A DNA stretch of 64,000 nt from Actinomycetes bacterium (GTDB taxonomy: Bacteria > Actinomycetota > Acidimicrobiia > Acidimicrobiales > Microtrichaceae), in contig JAAEPF010000033.1 of NCBI GenBank assembly GCA_024222295.1, positions 95,691-159,690 of the forward strand, read 5' to 3'. A model generated the notes under the pieces. The model was not told where the DNA came from. It searched no databases and saw only the letters and a list, made by a program, of their open reading frames with translations. The translations under genes were made by a program, and so were the position numbers. Positions 43,549 through 53,045 of this stretch are shown piece after piece. Every line of letters starts with the position of its first letter. Within the stretch, counting starts at the first letter, position 1.

Positions 43549-44730
43549 GTGGTGCAGACCGCCGCGGTACGGCGGCCGACGAAGTTCTCCTACGTGCCCG
43601 CCCTCGACGGGTTGCGTGGCCTGCTGGTGTTCCCGGTCGCCCTGTTCCACTTCTCCATCACCGCGGGGTGGGACCCGACCCGGGTCTATGCGCCCGGTTC
43701 GTTCTTCGCCCCGTCCACGTTCTTCGCGCTGTCCGGCTACCTGATCACGTCGCTGCTGCTCGCCGAACGCGAACGCTCCGGCGGGATCGACGGACGGGGA
43801 TTCTGGTCACGCAGGTTCCGCCGCCTGTTGCCATCGTCGGTGGCCGTGATACTCGCAGCGTCGGTGCTCACGGCGCTCTTTGCCGACCTCTGGGGGCCCC
43901 TGCCCGGCAGCGACGTGGCCGCCGGCTTGTTCAGCCTGTCGAACTGGCAGGCGATCCAGCTGGCGGACGCGGGGGAGACCTGGCGCCTCCTCGGCCCCCT
44001 CGGTGTGTTCTGGTCGCTCGGCCTCGAGGAGCAGTTCTACCTGGGCCTCTTCACGGTCGTGATAATCGCAAGCGCGCGGGCCAAGGCGATGACGGGCTGG
44101 CTCGTCGGCTTGCTCGTGGCCGTCGGCGTGTGGTCGATAGCGTCTCTCGTTCTCATCGACTCCACCCCGCAACGCGAGTACTTCGGCACGGACACCCGCG
44201 CCTCGGAGCTGGTGGCCGGCTGCCTGCTGGCGGTGTGGGTGCACCACAAGGGCCTGCCGAAGGGTTGGGCGTGGAAGTGGGTGGGGGTCGCGTCGGTGGT
44301 CGCGGCCGTACTCGCGTGGACGTTCGTGCACGAAGATGACGCCTGGGTGCTCGGTGGTGGGCTCGCACTGTTCTCGATCGTGAACATCGGGCTGATCATC
44401 GGCGCCAGCGTCGCCGGCCCCATGGTCAGCGCGCTGTCCTTGGGTCCGCTGGTGTGGCTGGGGCGCCTCAGCTATCCCGTGTACCTGGTGCACTGGCCGA
44501 TGGCGCTGATCATGCAGCCCGAGCGGATGGGGATGGTGGGCTGGCCGCTGATCGTCGTGCGCTTCGCTGCCTCGCTCCTTGTCGCATGGGGCCTGTACCG
44601 ATTCTTGGAACGGCCCCTGCGCACCTCCCCGCTGGCGCAATGGCCCAAGGGCTTCGTGGTGTGGGCGGTGCCGGCCGCCACGGCACTCGTGCTGGCCATC
44701 TGGGTCTCCGGTTGGGGTTGGCCGGGATGA
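43549..44730 (+). CDS. Acyltransferase-3 (AT3/OafA-type) membrane protein
   Basis: A 393-residue integral membrane acyltransferase with about ten helices. VPALDGLRGLLVFPVALFHF carries the R-x10-H motif needed in AT3 enzymes; FFALSGYLITSLLL and FWSLGLEEQFYL follow. AT3 proteins move acetyl or other acyl groups across the membrane onto sugars. No SGNH domain is attached, so transfer would be direct or need a partner. Its stop overlaps the start of the next, double-AT3 gene (ATGA), so the two are translationally coupled. Confidence 0.88.
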   Translation: MVQTAAVRRPTKFSYVPALDGLRGLLVFPVALFHFSITAGWDPTRVYAPGSFFAPSTFFALSGYLITSLLLAERERSGGIDGRGFWSRRFRRLLPSSVAVILAASVLTALFADLWGPLPGSDVAAGLFSLSNWQAIQLADAGETWRLLGPLGVFWSLGLEEQFYLGLFTVVIIASARAKAMTGWLVGLLVAVGVWSIASLVLIDSTPQREYFGTDTRASELVAGCLLAVWVHHKGLPKGWAWKWVGVASVVAAVLAWTFVHEDDAWVLGGGLALFSIVNIGLIIGASVAGPMVSALSLGPLVWLGRLSYPVYLVHWPMALIMQPERMGMVGWPLIVVRFAASLLVAWGLYRFLERPLRTSPLAQWPKGFVVWAVPAATALVLAIWVSGWGWPG

Positions 44731-47048
44731 CCGCTGCGACAGCCCCTCTGACCGCACCGCTGCGCCGGCCCCGCGAGCGCGCCTTCGGGCTCGACGTCAC
44801 CCGCTCCATCGCAGCGGTCGGAGTGCTCATCACCCACGTTGCGTTCGCCACGGGCGTCGTCAACCCGCAGCGGTGGTCGTCTCCGCTGCGTGACATTCTC
44901 CCCCGGCTCGATGTCGGCGTGACCATCTTCTTCGTTCTGTCCGGTCTTCTGGTGAGCCGTCCGTTCGTGCGCAAGGTGCTGGCATCCTCGCCCCCTCCCG
45001 ACACCCGTACCTACGCAGTACGCCGCCTGTCGCGGGTGTACCCCGTGTACTGGGTGGTCCTCGCGGTCACCCTCATCACGGTCGGTCGCGGCTCGTGGGG
45101 AGAGGTGCTGGCCGATGTGCTGCTGGTGCACATCTACGTGCCGGGATGGGCGATCGGCCCGATCACGCAGAGCTGGACGCTCGCGACCGAGATCGCCTTC
45201 TATGCGTTCATGCCCGCCTGGTTCGCCCTCCAGTCGTGGTGGCTGGACCGACGAGGCACCACGGAGCGGGCTGCGAGGGCCCGCTGGGTGGCCTGGGGGC
45301 TCGTCGGGTGGTTCTTCGTTGCGCTCGCCTGGCGAGCGGGGGTCGTGATCGGCACCGATCAGTTCGACTTCACCGCTCCGGAAGCGGTCGACACGCGTGG
45401 GGCTTTGCTGACCTGGCTTCCGGGGCACCTGGACGCCTTTGCCGTCGGCGTCGGACTCGCACTGTGGCACGAGACCGGACGTGCCGAGCCACTGAGTCGC
45501 ACCTGGCGCCTCGTCAGCTACGGGATCGCAGCGGCGGCACTGTGGGTCGTGTCCACGGGGATCGACCTGCCACCTGTGTTCACCGGTTTCGATGGTCGAC
45601 AGACACACCTTCGCCACTTGCTGTTCCTGGTCGTGGCGGCCGGCGTGGTGGTCCCTTCTGCGCTGGCCATGGATTCCGGCCCGCTGGACAGCCGCGGCGT
45701 CAAGGTACGCCCCGCATGGCGGCCCCAGCCGTGGGTGTCGAGGCTCGCTGCCGGAGCGGCTCTGGCTTCCTACGGCGTGTACCTGTGGCACCAGTGGGTG
45801 ACCCACGAGCTGTTCCTCGAGCGCGGCCTGATCGAGTTCCAGGCGCCGTTCCCGAGCGTGCTCGCCGCAGTTCTGGTCGGCTCAACCGCCCTTGCGGCCC
45901 TGACCTACTGGTTCGTCGAGCGGCCGGCCACAACGATCGCCACCGGCAGGGGCGGGGGCACTCCGGCAGCCCAACCCCGCCAGCTCGGCCCGCAGCCCCG
46001 CCTCGACGGGTGGCGCGGCCTTGCCATCCTCGCCGTGCTCGGCACACACGTCGTGTTCCTCGACTCCGGCTCTGACCGGTTCGCATTGCGCGGCGGCTTT
46101 CTCGGCGTCGACGTGTTCCTCGGACTGTCCGCATTCCTGATCGCAGCGGTGCTGTTGCGAGAGTTGGACCTGAGCGAGGCTCGAACGGGTGAACCGGGCA
46201 TCGACGGCCACGACTTCGCCCGGCGCCGAGCACGCCGACTGTACCCACCGCTCGTGGTGTTCCTCGTCGTTGAGGGCATTGTCGCGGTGGTGCTCGGCAC
46301 CCGTCTGGGCGAGCAGCTGTTCCAGAGCCTCTTGGCGCTCACCTTCACCGCCAACTGGCAGCTCAGCTGGGGGTCACAGCCGCCGTTCGAGCTCGTGCAC
46401 CTCTGGTCGCTGTCGCTCGAGGCCCAGTTCTACCTGCTCATGGCGGTGGGTCTCTGGGCGGCCCGGCGTCGCTTGACGCGGGCCGATCGCATCGTGGCGT
46501 TGCTCACGATCGGCGCGGTCCTGGTGTGCCTGTGGCGGCTGTGGCTGTACCGCCACGGCGTGGAGCTCGAGGCGCTCTATGAGCGCACCGACGCCCGCGC
46601 GGACTCGATGATGCTCGGTGTGGCCGCGGCGCTGGTTTGGCGCAGTCGGCTCGCGAGCGACCGCGCCATCCGCCTCGTCGGGGCCGCCGGAGCGGTCGTG
46701 CTGGGCATCGCTGTCGTGCTGGCCACACCGACATCACCCTGGCTGTTCGAGGGTGGTTTCACCGTGATCGCCGCTTGTGCCGCCGCCGTGGTGGCCGCGG
46801 CCGCCACCGGGTCAGGAGTCGTGGCCGCGATCGGAGGTTGGAGCCTGTTCAGGCACCTGGGAGCGATCTCGTACTCGCTGTACCTCTGGCACCTGCCCAT
46901 CTACCTGTGGACGGTGCGGGCCATTCCCGACAGCCCACTGGGCGTGAAGATCGCGGTGGCGGTTCCCGCGTCGCTCCTGGTGGGCTGGCTGTCGTACCGA
47001 CTGGTGGAGGTCAGGGTCCTGGCGGCCTGGCGTCGACGCACACCCTGA
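44727..47048 (+). CDS. Tandem AT3-AT3 double acyltransferase
   Basis: 773 residues holding two complete AT3 units. The first (about residues 15-395) has DVTRSIAAVGVLITH and SWTLATEIAFYAF; the second (about 425-770) has LDGWRGLAILAVLGTH and LWSLSLEAQFYLL. Each keeps the R-x10-H motif and about ten helices, so both may be active. The link is Thr/Gly/Pro-rich (ATGRGGGTPAAQPRQLGPQP). A single AT3 is normally 350-400 residues, so this is a genuine fusion in one frame. ATG 44727 overlaps the upstream stop. The last 38 bp overlap a convergent gene. Confidence 0.85.
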   Translation: MTAATAPLTAPLRRPRERAFGLDVTRSIAAVGVLITHVAFATGVVNPQRWSSPLRDILPRLDVGVTIFFVLSGLLVSRPFVRKVLASSPPPDTRTYAVRRLSRVYPVYWVVLAVTLITVGRGSWGEVLADVLLVHIYVPGWAIGPITQSWTLATEIAFYAFMPAWFALQSWWLDRRGTTERAARARWVAWGLVGWFFVALAWRAGVVIGTDQFDFTAPEAVDTRGALLTWLPGHLDAFAVGVGLALWHETGRAEPLSRTWRLVSYGIAAAALWVVSTGIDLPPVFTGFDGRQTHLRHLLFLVVAAGVVVPSALAMDSGPLDSRGVKVRPAWRPQPWVSRLAAGAALASYGVYLWHQWVTHELFLERGLIEFQAPFPSVLAAVLVGSTALAALTYWFVERPATTIATGRGGGTPAAQPRQLGPQPRLDGWRGLAILAVLGTHVVFLDSGSDRFALRGGFLGVDVFLGLSAFLIAAVLLRELDLSEARTGEPGIDGHDFARRRARRLYPPLVVFLVVEGIVAVVLGTRLGEQLFQSLLALTFTANWQLSWGSQPPFELVHLWSLSLEAQFYLLMAVGLWAARRRLTRADRIVALLTIGAVLVCLWRLWLYRHGVELEALYERTDARADSMMLGVAAALVWRSRLASDRAIRLVGAAGAVVLGIAVVLATPTSPWLFEGGFTVIAACAAAVVAAAATGSGVVAAIGGWSLFRHLGAISYSLYLWHLPIYLWTVRAIPDSPLGVKIAVAVPASLLVGWLSYRLVEVRVLAAWRRRTP

Positions 47049-48723
47049 CTCCGTCGGAGCCCTTGAGCCTGTAGGGCACGACGACCTCGGTGCCCACCGG
47101 AGCATCTTCGGGCAGCACGAGCGTGTGTGCCACGACCTGGGCGCCAACCACGAGTTCCACAACTGGTTCCTCGCCGAAGCGTGACAGCGCCACGACCTGG
47201 TCCTCGATGGCCCGGCCACCGGTTGCCGGCGCGGCCTCCACCAACACTGTGGAGCCCGGTAGGGCTGTCATCTCGGCTCCACAGTCGCGCTCAGCCGCCA
47301 CAACCGTGTCCACCACGGCCAGGTCGAGTTCCACAGCGCCGAAGAACAGTTCGTCAGCAGCGGTTCGCTGGTCGGTGCGGCCACCGATGTCGCTGTCGGT
47401 CGCGCCCGCCAGGGGCGACCCGACCGAAGCCACCGCATCGAGGTATGCGCCGGCGGTCACGGGCACGAACGAGAGCGGCCGGATGACCGTGCCGGGGTCG
47501 AGTCGATCCGCGCCGGCGGCCTCCGCGGCATAGATGTTGGAGCGCAGGCCCGGTGCGGCCACCTCGACGGTGTCGGACCAGTCACCCATGTCGTCCACGA
47601 GCACGGCCGCGCCGATGACCAGCACCACCGTCGCGACCGTGGCTCCCCCCAGGGTTGCGCCAGTGCGCACCTGCAGCCCCGGCTGGTCGTCCTCGGTCCG
47701 TAGGAGCGCACAACCGGCGGCCAGGGCGGCGAACACGAAGAAGGCGCCGATGGTCCAGCCGTAGCGCAGTTCGTCGGGCGGGATCGGGGGAATCGTGTCC
47801 TGCCGCGTGAGGGCGGTGAGGGCGGCGAAGGCGAACGCCGCGGTGAGCGCGGAGCCAACGCGCGCGTCGAGGCGCCGTCGATGAACCGTGGCCGCCACGA
47901 CGACTGCGACCAGCAGTCCGGCCAGCAACAGCCCACCGGGCTTCCAGCCAGCGGCGACTGCGGTGGTGCCGGCCCAGAGCATTCGCAGCAGGTAGGGCAC
48001 TACCTGGCCGATGTCGGTCGAGATCTCATTGGCCTCGCGGTGGCCGAGCCACCACGCGAACCAGGCGAGGGAGGGCAGCGCCAGTGCCAGCCACGTGGCG
48101 GGGCGCGCCCGCCTGAGCAGCAGTTCCACGATCACCGCGCCGACCAGCACCACCCCGAGCCCCGACGTCGCCAACGCCAGTGCCGTCCACAGGCCGATGG
48201 CAACTAGCGAGGCGCGGTGGCCGGGTTGCTGCTCGAGGGCATCGAGGTGCCACCAGATCGCGAGCAGGGCGGCTATCGGCAGCGAGAAGTTCATCAGGAA
48301 GGGGAACATCACGTTGGTGACACCAGCGCTGTTCCACAGCACCGCTGCGACTGCGACAACCGCGACCCAGGGCCCCATCTGGCGCCCCGCGAAGCGCCAC
48401 GCCTGGAAGGCGAGCACACCCAGCGCAACCAGCCCGAGGATCCGATATGGCACGTAGGAGTCGACCCCCACGGTGTGGAAGGCCATCTGGTACAGCCCCG
48501 CGGGGACCAGCGAGAGGTGGCCGTTGAACGGCTCGAGCAGGTTGCCCGAGTGATAGTCGGCGTAGATGTTCCAGTCGTCGCTGAAGAACCACAGGTTCCG
48601 GCCGATCCACGCCGCACACAGGATCAGGGCGGCCGACACGCCGACTGCTGCCAGCACCGGTGCCGGGATGGCAGGTCCAGGGGCGGGGGAAGGGTGCGGC
48701 TGCTCGCCGGCCGGTTCGTCCAC
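47011..48723 (-). CDS. Multi-pass membrane protein, GT-C-like glycosyltransferase
   Basis: 570 residues: about eleven membrane helices then an extracellular C-terminal domain (from about residue 380). The first outer loop, FFSDDWNIYADYHSGNLLEP, has the DDW motif typical of GT-C enzymes that use polyprenyl-phosphate sugars, followed by a helix and GHLSLVP. Acceptor and sugar unknown. GTG 48723 has TAACCT 10 nt upstream on the minus strand (48734-48739), giving a very short leader. It converges on the double-AT3 gene and overlaps it by 38 bp. Confidence 0.75.
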   Translation of the reverse strand: MDEPAGEQPHPSPAPGPAIPAPVLAAVGVSAALILCAAWIGRNLWFFSDDWNIYADYHSGNLLEPFNGHLSLVPAGLYQMAFHTVGVDSYVPYRILGLVALGVLAFQAWRFAGRQMGPWVAVVAVAAVLWNSAGVTNVMFPFLMNFSLPIAALLAIWWHLDALEQQPGHRASLVAIGLWTALALATSGLGVVLVGAVIVELLLRRARPATWLALALPSLAWFAWWLGHREANEISTDIGQVVPYLLRMLWAGTTAVAAGWKPGGLLLAGLLVAVVVAATVHRRRLDARVGSALTAAFAFAALTALTRQDTIPPIPPDELRYGWTIGAFFVFAALAAGCALLRTEDDQPGLQVRTGATLGGATVATVVLVIGAAVLVDDMGDWSDTVEVAAPGLRSNIYAAEAAGADRLDPGTVIRPLSFVPVTAGAYLDAVASVGSPLAGATDSDIGGRTDQRTAADELFFGAVELDLAVVDTVVAAERDCGAEMTALPGSTVLVEAAPATGGRAIEDQVVALSRFGEEPVVELVVGAQVVAHTLVLPEDAPVGTEVVVPYRLKGSDGVRVCVDARPPGP

Positions 48724-48763
48724 GACGGGAGCGAGGTTACCGGAGGCCTCTGGGCGGGCCGTC

Positions 48764-48769
48764 TATGGT
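48764..48769 (+). promoter_or_regulatory. -10 box TATGGT, leaderless
   Basis: TATGGT is 6 nt before the GTG at 48776 and defines this start against the long open frame upstream. Confidence 0.62.
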
Positions 48770-48775
48770 CGGCGC

Positions 48776-50182
48776 GTGCCACAGGTGCCGGACACAGAGG
48801 GCCACAGCGCGGACGCGCCGCAGGTCGCGCCCGTTCGCCGCCGGCGTCGCGCCGAGGACGCGCCGACCCTGCGCTTCGACACCGCCGTGTGGTTGGTGGG
48901 CGGCGTGGCCTTCGGCCTGCGGGCCGTCTGGGTGGCGGCCTTCGTGCGCCTGCCGAGCGGCCTGTCCGACCCGTTCCTCTACCACGGCTACGCGATCCGG
49001 ATATCCAACGGTCGCGGCTACCAGTCCCTTGTTGACGAACCGACCGCCTACTACCCGCCGGGCTACCCGTTCTTCCTGGGAGCGATCTACAAGGTGGCCG
49101 ACGTGCTGGGCCTCGACGGGCACGTCGACCTGCTCGTAGGCCTCGCGCAGTCGCTGCTGTGGGCAGTCGCTGCGATGGCGGTGGTGTTCACCGCCCGTTG
49201 GGCCTTCGGCGGGGCCACGGGGCGCCTCGCCGGCCTGGTGGGCGGCCTGGTGCTGGCCTGCTGGCCCAACCTGGTCACCTACGCGGCGGCCTGGTTGTCC
49301 GAGTCGTTGTTCGTGGCCCTGTTCGCGGTGGCGGTGGCGGCCCTGACGCGCGTCGCAGTCGAACCGGAAGCGGGACGAGCCCGCTCGGTGGCCCTCGTCG
49401 TGGCGGCGCTGGCCACAGGAGCCGCCACGATGGTGCGGCCACAGGTGCTCCTGGGTCTGCCGCTGGTGGCCCTTGCGTGGCTTCTGGCAGGCCTCGGATG
49501 GCGGCGCATCGTCGGCCTGGCAGCAGCAGTGGCGGTGGCTGTCGGCGTGTTCGTGGTGCCGTGGACGATCCGCAACGCATCCGTGTTGGGAGAGGCGGTG
49601 CCGATCTCCACCAACGGGGGCGACAACCTGTGCATCGGCTTCCACCCGGGAGCGCGCGGCAGCTTCGAGTTCCCGATCGAGTACTGCGACACCGGCGAGT
49701 TCTGGAACGACGGCAAGGAGGCCGAGCTGCGCCGTAACTCCGAGACACGCCGGCTCGCCACCGACCACATCCTCGACGAGCCGCTCTCGTTGCCCTGGCT
49801 GAGCGCCCGCAAGCTCTTCTACACCTTCCGCAGTGATGACGACGGCCTCGTGGCAGGAGGGTCCTACGGTGCCGACGTGGTGCTCGACAGCCCCTGGCGC
49901 GGCGCCTGGCTGACGTTCGCCCACGTTGGGTACGCCTTGATCATGGTGGCGGCAGCTGTCGGGCTGGTGATGGGGGTCCGTCGATGGTGGCGGCACCGCG
50001 GCGACGCTGCGACGTTGGCGCTCGTCGGACTCACCATCGCCGGCATCGTCGTGCCCGTGCTGTTCTTCGGTGATCCGCGGTTCAAGGTCCCGACCACGCC
50101 GCTGTTCGCGGTATTCGCAGGGCTTGCCGTCGCAGTTGCGTTCAGACGAAGGCGTGGCGATTGGGAAAGCGCGCCCAGCTGA
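48776..50182 (+). CDS. GT-C glycosyltransferase, ArnT/PMT-like
   Basis: 468 residues with about ten helices. The first outer loop contains YHGYAIRISNGRGYQSLVDE, then YYPPGYPFFLGAIY, the pattern of ArnT/PMT-type GT-C enzymes, with an Asp/Glu before it as donor base. A re-entrant extracellular region (about 290-360) includes PISTNGGDNLCIGFHPG. It would transfer a sugar from a polyprenyl-phosphate donor such as that made by the mannose synthase 7 kb downstream. It overlaps the next gene by 22 bp. Confidence 0.82.
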   Translation: MPQVPDTEGHSADAPQVAPVRRRRRAEDAPTLRFDTAVWLVGGVAFGLRAVWVAAFVRLPSGLSDPFLYHGYAIRISNGRGYQSLVDEPTAYYPPGYPFFLGAIYKVADVLGLDGHVDLLVGLAQSLLWAVAAMAVVFTARWAFGGATGRLAGLVGGLVLACWPNLVTYAAAWLSESLFVALFAVAVAALTRVAVEPEAGRARSVALVVAALATGAATMVRPQVLLGLPLVALAWLLAGLGWRRIVGLAAAVAVAVGVFVVPWTIRNASVLGEAVPISTNGGDNLCIGFHPGARGSFEFPIEYCDTGEFWNDGKEAELRRNSETRRLATDHILDEPLSLPWLSARKLFYTFRSDDDGLVAGGSYGADVVLDSPWRGAWLTFAHVGYALIMVAAAVGLVMGVRRWWRHRGDAATLALVGLTIAGIVVPVLFFGDPRFKVPTTPLFAVFAGLAVAVAFRRRRGDWESAPS

Positions 50183-50871
50183 GCAATCCTCTGGTCGTGG
50201 GGAAACTGCAGAAGCTCGTTGAGCTGGTCAAGTCTTACAAGCCGAAGGTCGGTTCGGGCTACGTGACCTACATCGACCTGCCGCTGACCACACCCGACAA
50301 GGTGGAGCTCGGCGAGGAGTACAGCCACGTTGTGGTGGAGTCGGGCGACCACCCGCTGGTGCCGAAGATCACGCCGCGCTGGCAGCGACGGATGGCCATC
50401 GAGAAACTCGACCGCGGTGACTGGTACGCGCTCGTGCTGCTGTACAACGACGACGTGATCGGCCACTTCTGGCTGGCGTCGGCGTCGACGAAGGGCCTCT
50501 TCAACGGGGTGATGAACCTCACCGTGATTCCGGGCGAAGAGGTCTACGGGTTCGACCTGTTCCTGCACCCCGACCACCGCCGGGGCAAGATCGGCAACTT
50601 CGTCGCGTGGCACACGATCACGCTCCTGCAGGACCGCGGCTACCGCTACGGCTACACGCACGTTCTCTCCGACAACGTGCCGTCGATCTTCTGGCACCAC
50701 GGCGTGGGCTTCAACATCTACCAGTCGTTCAACTACATCAACATCGGGCCGCGGATCTGGTGGAAGCTGCCCTTCTCCGAGACCCCGATGTATGGGCCGC
50801 TGTCACGCAAGGGGCGCTTCAATGACCCCGACCCGCCCGACGCGTTCGGCGGCTCGTTCTTCCCGTCCTGA
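50161..50871 (+). CDS. GNAT-family acetyltransferase-like protein
   Basis: About 236 residues. A central GNAT fold is suggested by YALVLLYNDDVIGHFWLA, then YGFDLFLHPDHRRGKIGN, where HRRGKIG matches the acetyl-CoA pyrophosphate loop, and GYRYGYTHVLSDNVPSIFWH. The C-terminus is long and aromatic (NYINIGPRIWWKLPF). Acceptor unknown; as part of the island it may modify an amino sugar. TTG 50161 is used here, overlapping the preceding gene by 22 bp; a GTG at 50197 is an alternative that leaves the GNAT domain intact. Confidence 0.72.
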   Translation: MGKRAQLSNPLVVGKLQKLVELVKSYKPKVGSGYVTYIDLPLTTPDKVELGEEYSHVVVESGDHPLVPKITPRWQRRMAIEKLDRGDWYALVLLYNDDVIGHFWLASASTKGLFNGVMNLTVIPGEEVYGFDLFLHPDHRRGKIGNFVAWHTITLLQDRGYRYGYTHVLSDNVPSIFWHHGVGFNIYQSFNYINIGPRIWWKLPFSETPMYGPLSRKGRFNDPDPPDAFGGSFFPS

Positions 50872-50898
50872 TCCCGTGGATCGCGGGAGTGCCCGTGG

Positions 50899-53013
50899 TC
50901 AGGACCTGTAGCGCTCGAGCAGGGCCGGGCCCAGCCACGCGGCGACGACGTCTGTGCTCGCCTCGCTGAAGTGCACCCCGTCGGGTCGCAGCGCGGGGTC
51001 GAACTCACCGCCGGGCTGGGAGTTCATCCATGCGGCGATGTCGAGCACCTCGACCTCGGGGCGGGCCGTGTCGAGCGCGGCCAGCATGTCGTTGTAGGCA
51101 TCCGCGCGGGCGGGGTCGGCCTCGCTGTAGGGCGGATGCCCCATGAAGATCACCGAACCCGGCACCGGGTCCCAGTGCGGTGAGTTGGCCCACAGAACGG
51201 GTTGACCGCCGGCCGCGAGCACATCCACGAGGTGGCTGAGCTCGCCGAAGAGGTACTCGTCGTAGGCCTGGTTGCCGATCCTGGTCCAGCGGCGGAACCC
51301 GGAGGGCTTGCGGTCGGTGACGTCCCACATGCCGCCGGCCACCAGCACCAGTTCGGGGTCGAACGACGTGAGCGCCTCGGTGAGCATGGCGTCGCGGTTG
51401 CGGCACTCCTGGGACTCCGTGCGACGTATGCCCACACCCTTGTTGGAGCCGCCACGCCCGAACGCGCAGGCAGGAATGGTCGCGTCCATCACTGCGGCTC
51501 CGCCGTCGGTCAGCGCCCAACGCTGCAGCCCGATGAGGATCGACTCCGCGAACGAGTCGCCCACGACCATGATCCGCATCGGAGGGGGTGGGGGTGCAGC
51601 GGTGGTGGCGACTGCCGTGTCCGGCTCCGAAGGGGTGGCCGGAGCGACCGTGGTCGTGGGGATCGCCACGTCGACGCCACTGCCGAGGGCGATCACCTCG
51701 GAGCGCTCTGGTTCGGGCAAGGTCGCGACGAGTCCGATCACGATGGCGAAGGCGGCGAACATCGCTGCCCAACCGCGGTAGCCAAGCAGCACGCGTCGGC
51801 TCCGGATCGGACGCTCCAGCAGCCATAGCGAGATGGCCGCGAGGACCAGCGTGAGACAGACCTGCACGGCGAACGCGGCCGTGGGGCCGATGCCGAGTCG
51901 GTCCGGGCCCAGCCACCAGATGATCGGCCAGTGGAAGAGGTAGACCGCATATGAGACCCGGCCGAGGGCGGCCAGTGGTCTCCTGGACAGCAGCCAGCGG
52001 GCCGCACCACGGGGCTGAACGACGGCCACGAGCAACGCCGCCACCACCACGGCGTGCAGGGTGAGGCCTCCGCGGTACAGCCATGAGGCCGTTATGGGGG
52101 TGAACGCCCACGCTACGAGGAGCGCGACGAGGGCCAACGGCGCCAGGTGCCGCATCCGGCGCTGGCCTCGGGGTGCCATGGCGAAGCGGCGCCCCAGCAG
52201 CGTGGCGGCGACCGCTCCGACGGTCATCTCGGCGAGGCGGGTGTCGGTGCCCATGTAGGCCCTGTTGTCCCAGCTGCCGGCGGAAACGAGCACCATCCAG
52301 GCTGTCGCCCCCACGGTCACAGCCGTGAGCAACAGCGTCAGGTCGCGCCGTCGGCGACCGGGCCTGCCCCAGCCGGTACGGGCCACGAGCAGTGCGGCCA
52401 GCGGCACCAGGACGTACCACTGCTCCTCGACCGCGAGGCTCCACACGTGACGCAGCGGCGATGGGTCGCCGGCGAACATCGCGCTGTAGTCGGACCCGTC
52501 GAACACGAACCGCCAGTTGGCCACGTAGAACAGAGAGGCAAGGGCATCGCCGGGCAGGCTGGCGAGCTGTGAGGCGGTGCCGATGATGGGCGTGAGCAGG
52601 AGTACGGCCGCGATGGTCACGAGGACCGCCGGCAGCAGGCGACGGGCCCGGCGCTCCCAGAAGCCGGCCAGCGACACGCCGTCGGTGCTGCGTCGTTCTT
52701 CGAGCAGCAGGGAAGCGATCAGGAAGCCCGACAGGGTGAAGAACGCCGATACACCCAGGTAGCCACCCTTGGTGACGGGCTCCAGCCAGCCGATGCCGTT
52801 GGCGGCAGCCCCGTGGTAGAGCACCACCGCCGCGACTGCGATGCCGCGCAGTCCGTCGAGTGCCGGCTGGTGCGGAAGCGATGTGTGCGCCGGCGCGGGC
52901 GACACCGCTGCCGGCTCGTCGCCGGGCGCGTCCTTACCGTGCTGCGGATGCGCTTTCCCGACATCGTCATCGACCAGTGGGTCGACGTCGGTGCGCTCGT
53001 CGGTGGTGCTCAC
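50899..53013 (-). CDS. AT3-SGNH fusion O-acyltransferase (OafA-like)
   Basis: 704 residues: an AT3 domain with about ten helices (residues 45-390), one further helix, a Thr/Pro/Ala linker (about 440-478), then an extracellular SGNH domain. The AT3 part has LDGLRGIAVAAVVLYH (R-x10-H) and the SGNH part has Ser487 (VVGDSFAES) and Asp678-x-x-His681 (DGVHFSEA), so both look active. In OafA-type enzymes acyl groups pass from the AT3 domain to SGNH and then to the glycan. GTG 53013 was chosen because the sequence further upstream is antisense to the next gene. Confidence 0.88.
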   Translation of the reverse strand: MSTTDERTDVDPLVDDDVGKAHPQHGKDAPGDEPAAVSPAPAHTSLPHQPALDGLRGIAVAAVVLYHGAAANGIGWLEPVTKGGYLGVSAFFTLSGFLIASLLLEERRSTDGVSLAGFWERRARRLLPAVLVTIAAVLLLTPIIGTASQLASLPGDALASLFYVANWRFVFDGSDYSAMFAGDPSPLRHVWSLAVEEQWYVLVPLAALLVARTGWGRPGRRRRDLTLLLTAVTVGATAWMVLVSAGSWDNRAYMGTDTRLAEMTVGAVAATLLGRRFAMAPRGQRRMRHLAPLALVALLVAWAFTPITASWLYRGGLTLHAVVVAALLVAVVQPRGAARWLLSRRPLAALGRVSYAVYLFHWPIIWWLGPDRLGIGPTAAFAVQVCLTLVLAAISLWLLERPIRSRRVLLGYRGWAAMFAAFAIVIGLVATLPEPERSEVIALGSGVDVAIPTTTVAPATPSEPDTAVATTAAPPPPPMRIMVVGDSFAESILIGLQRWALTDGGAAVMDATIPACAFGRGGSNKGVGIRRTESQECRNRDAMLTEALTSFDPELVLVAGGMWDVTDRKPSGFRRWTRIGNQAYDEYLFGELSHLVDVLAAGGQPVLWANSPHWDPVPGSVIFMGHPPYSEADPARADAYNDMLAALDTARPEVEVLDIAAWMNSQPGGEFDPALRPDGVHFSEASTDVVAAWLGPALLERYRS

Positions 53014-53045
53014 AGCACACCCTCCACCATGGCCCTTGCACGGTA

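Noticed and set aside
53014-53030. Six-codon frame ATG 53030 ending over the AT3-SGNH start
   Set aside because: Too short to distinguish from chance at this GC content.
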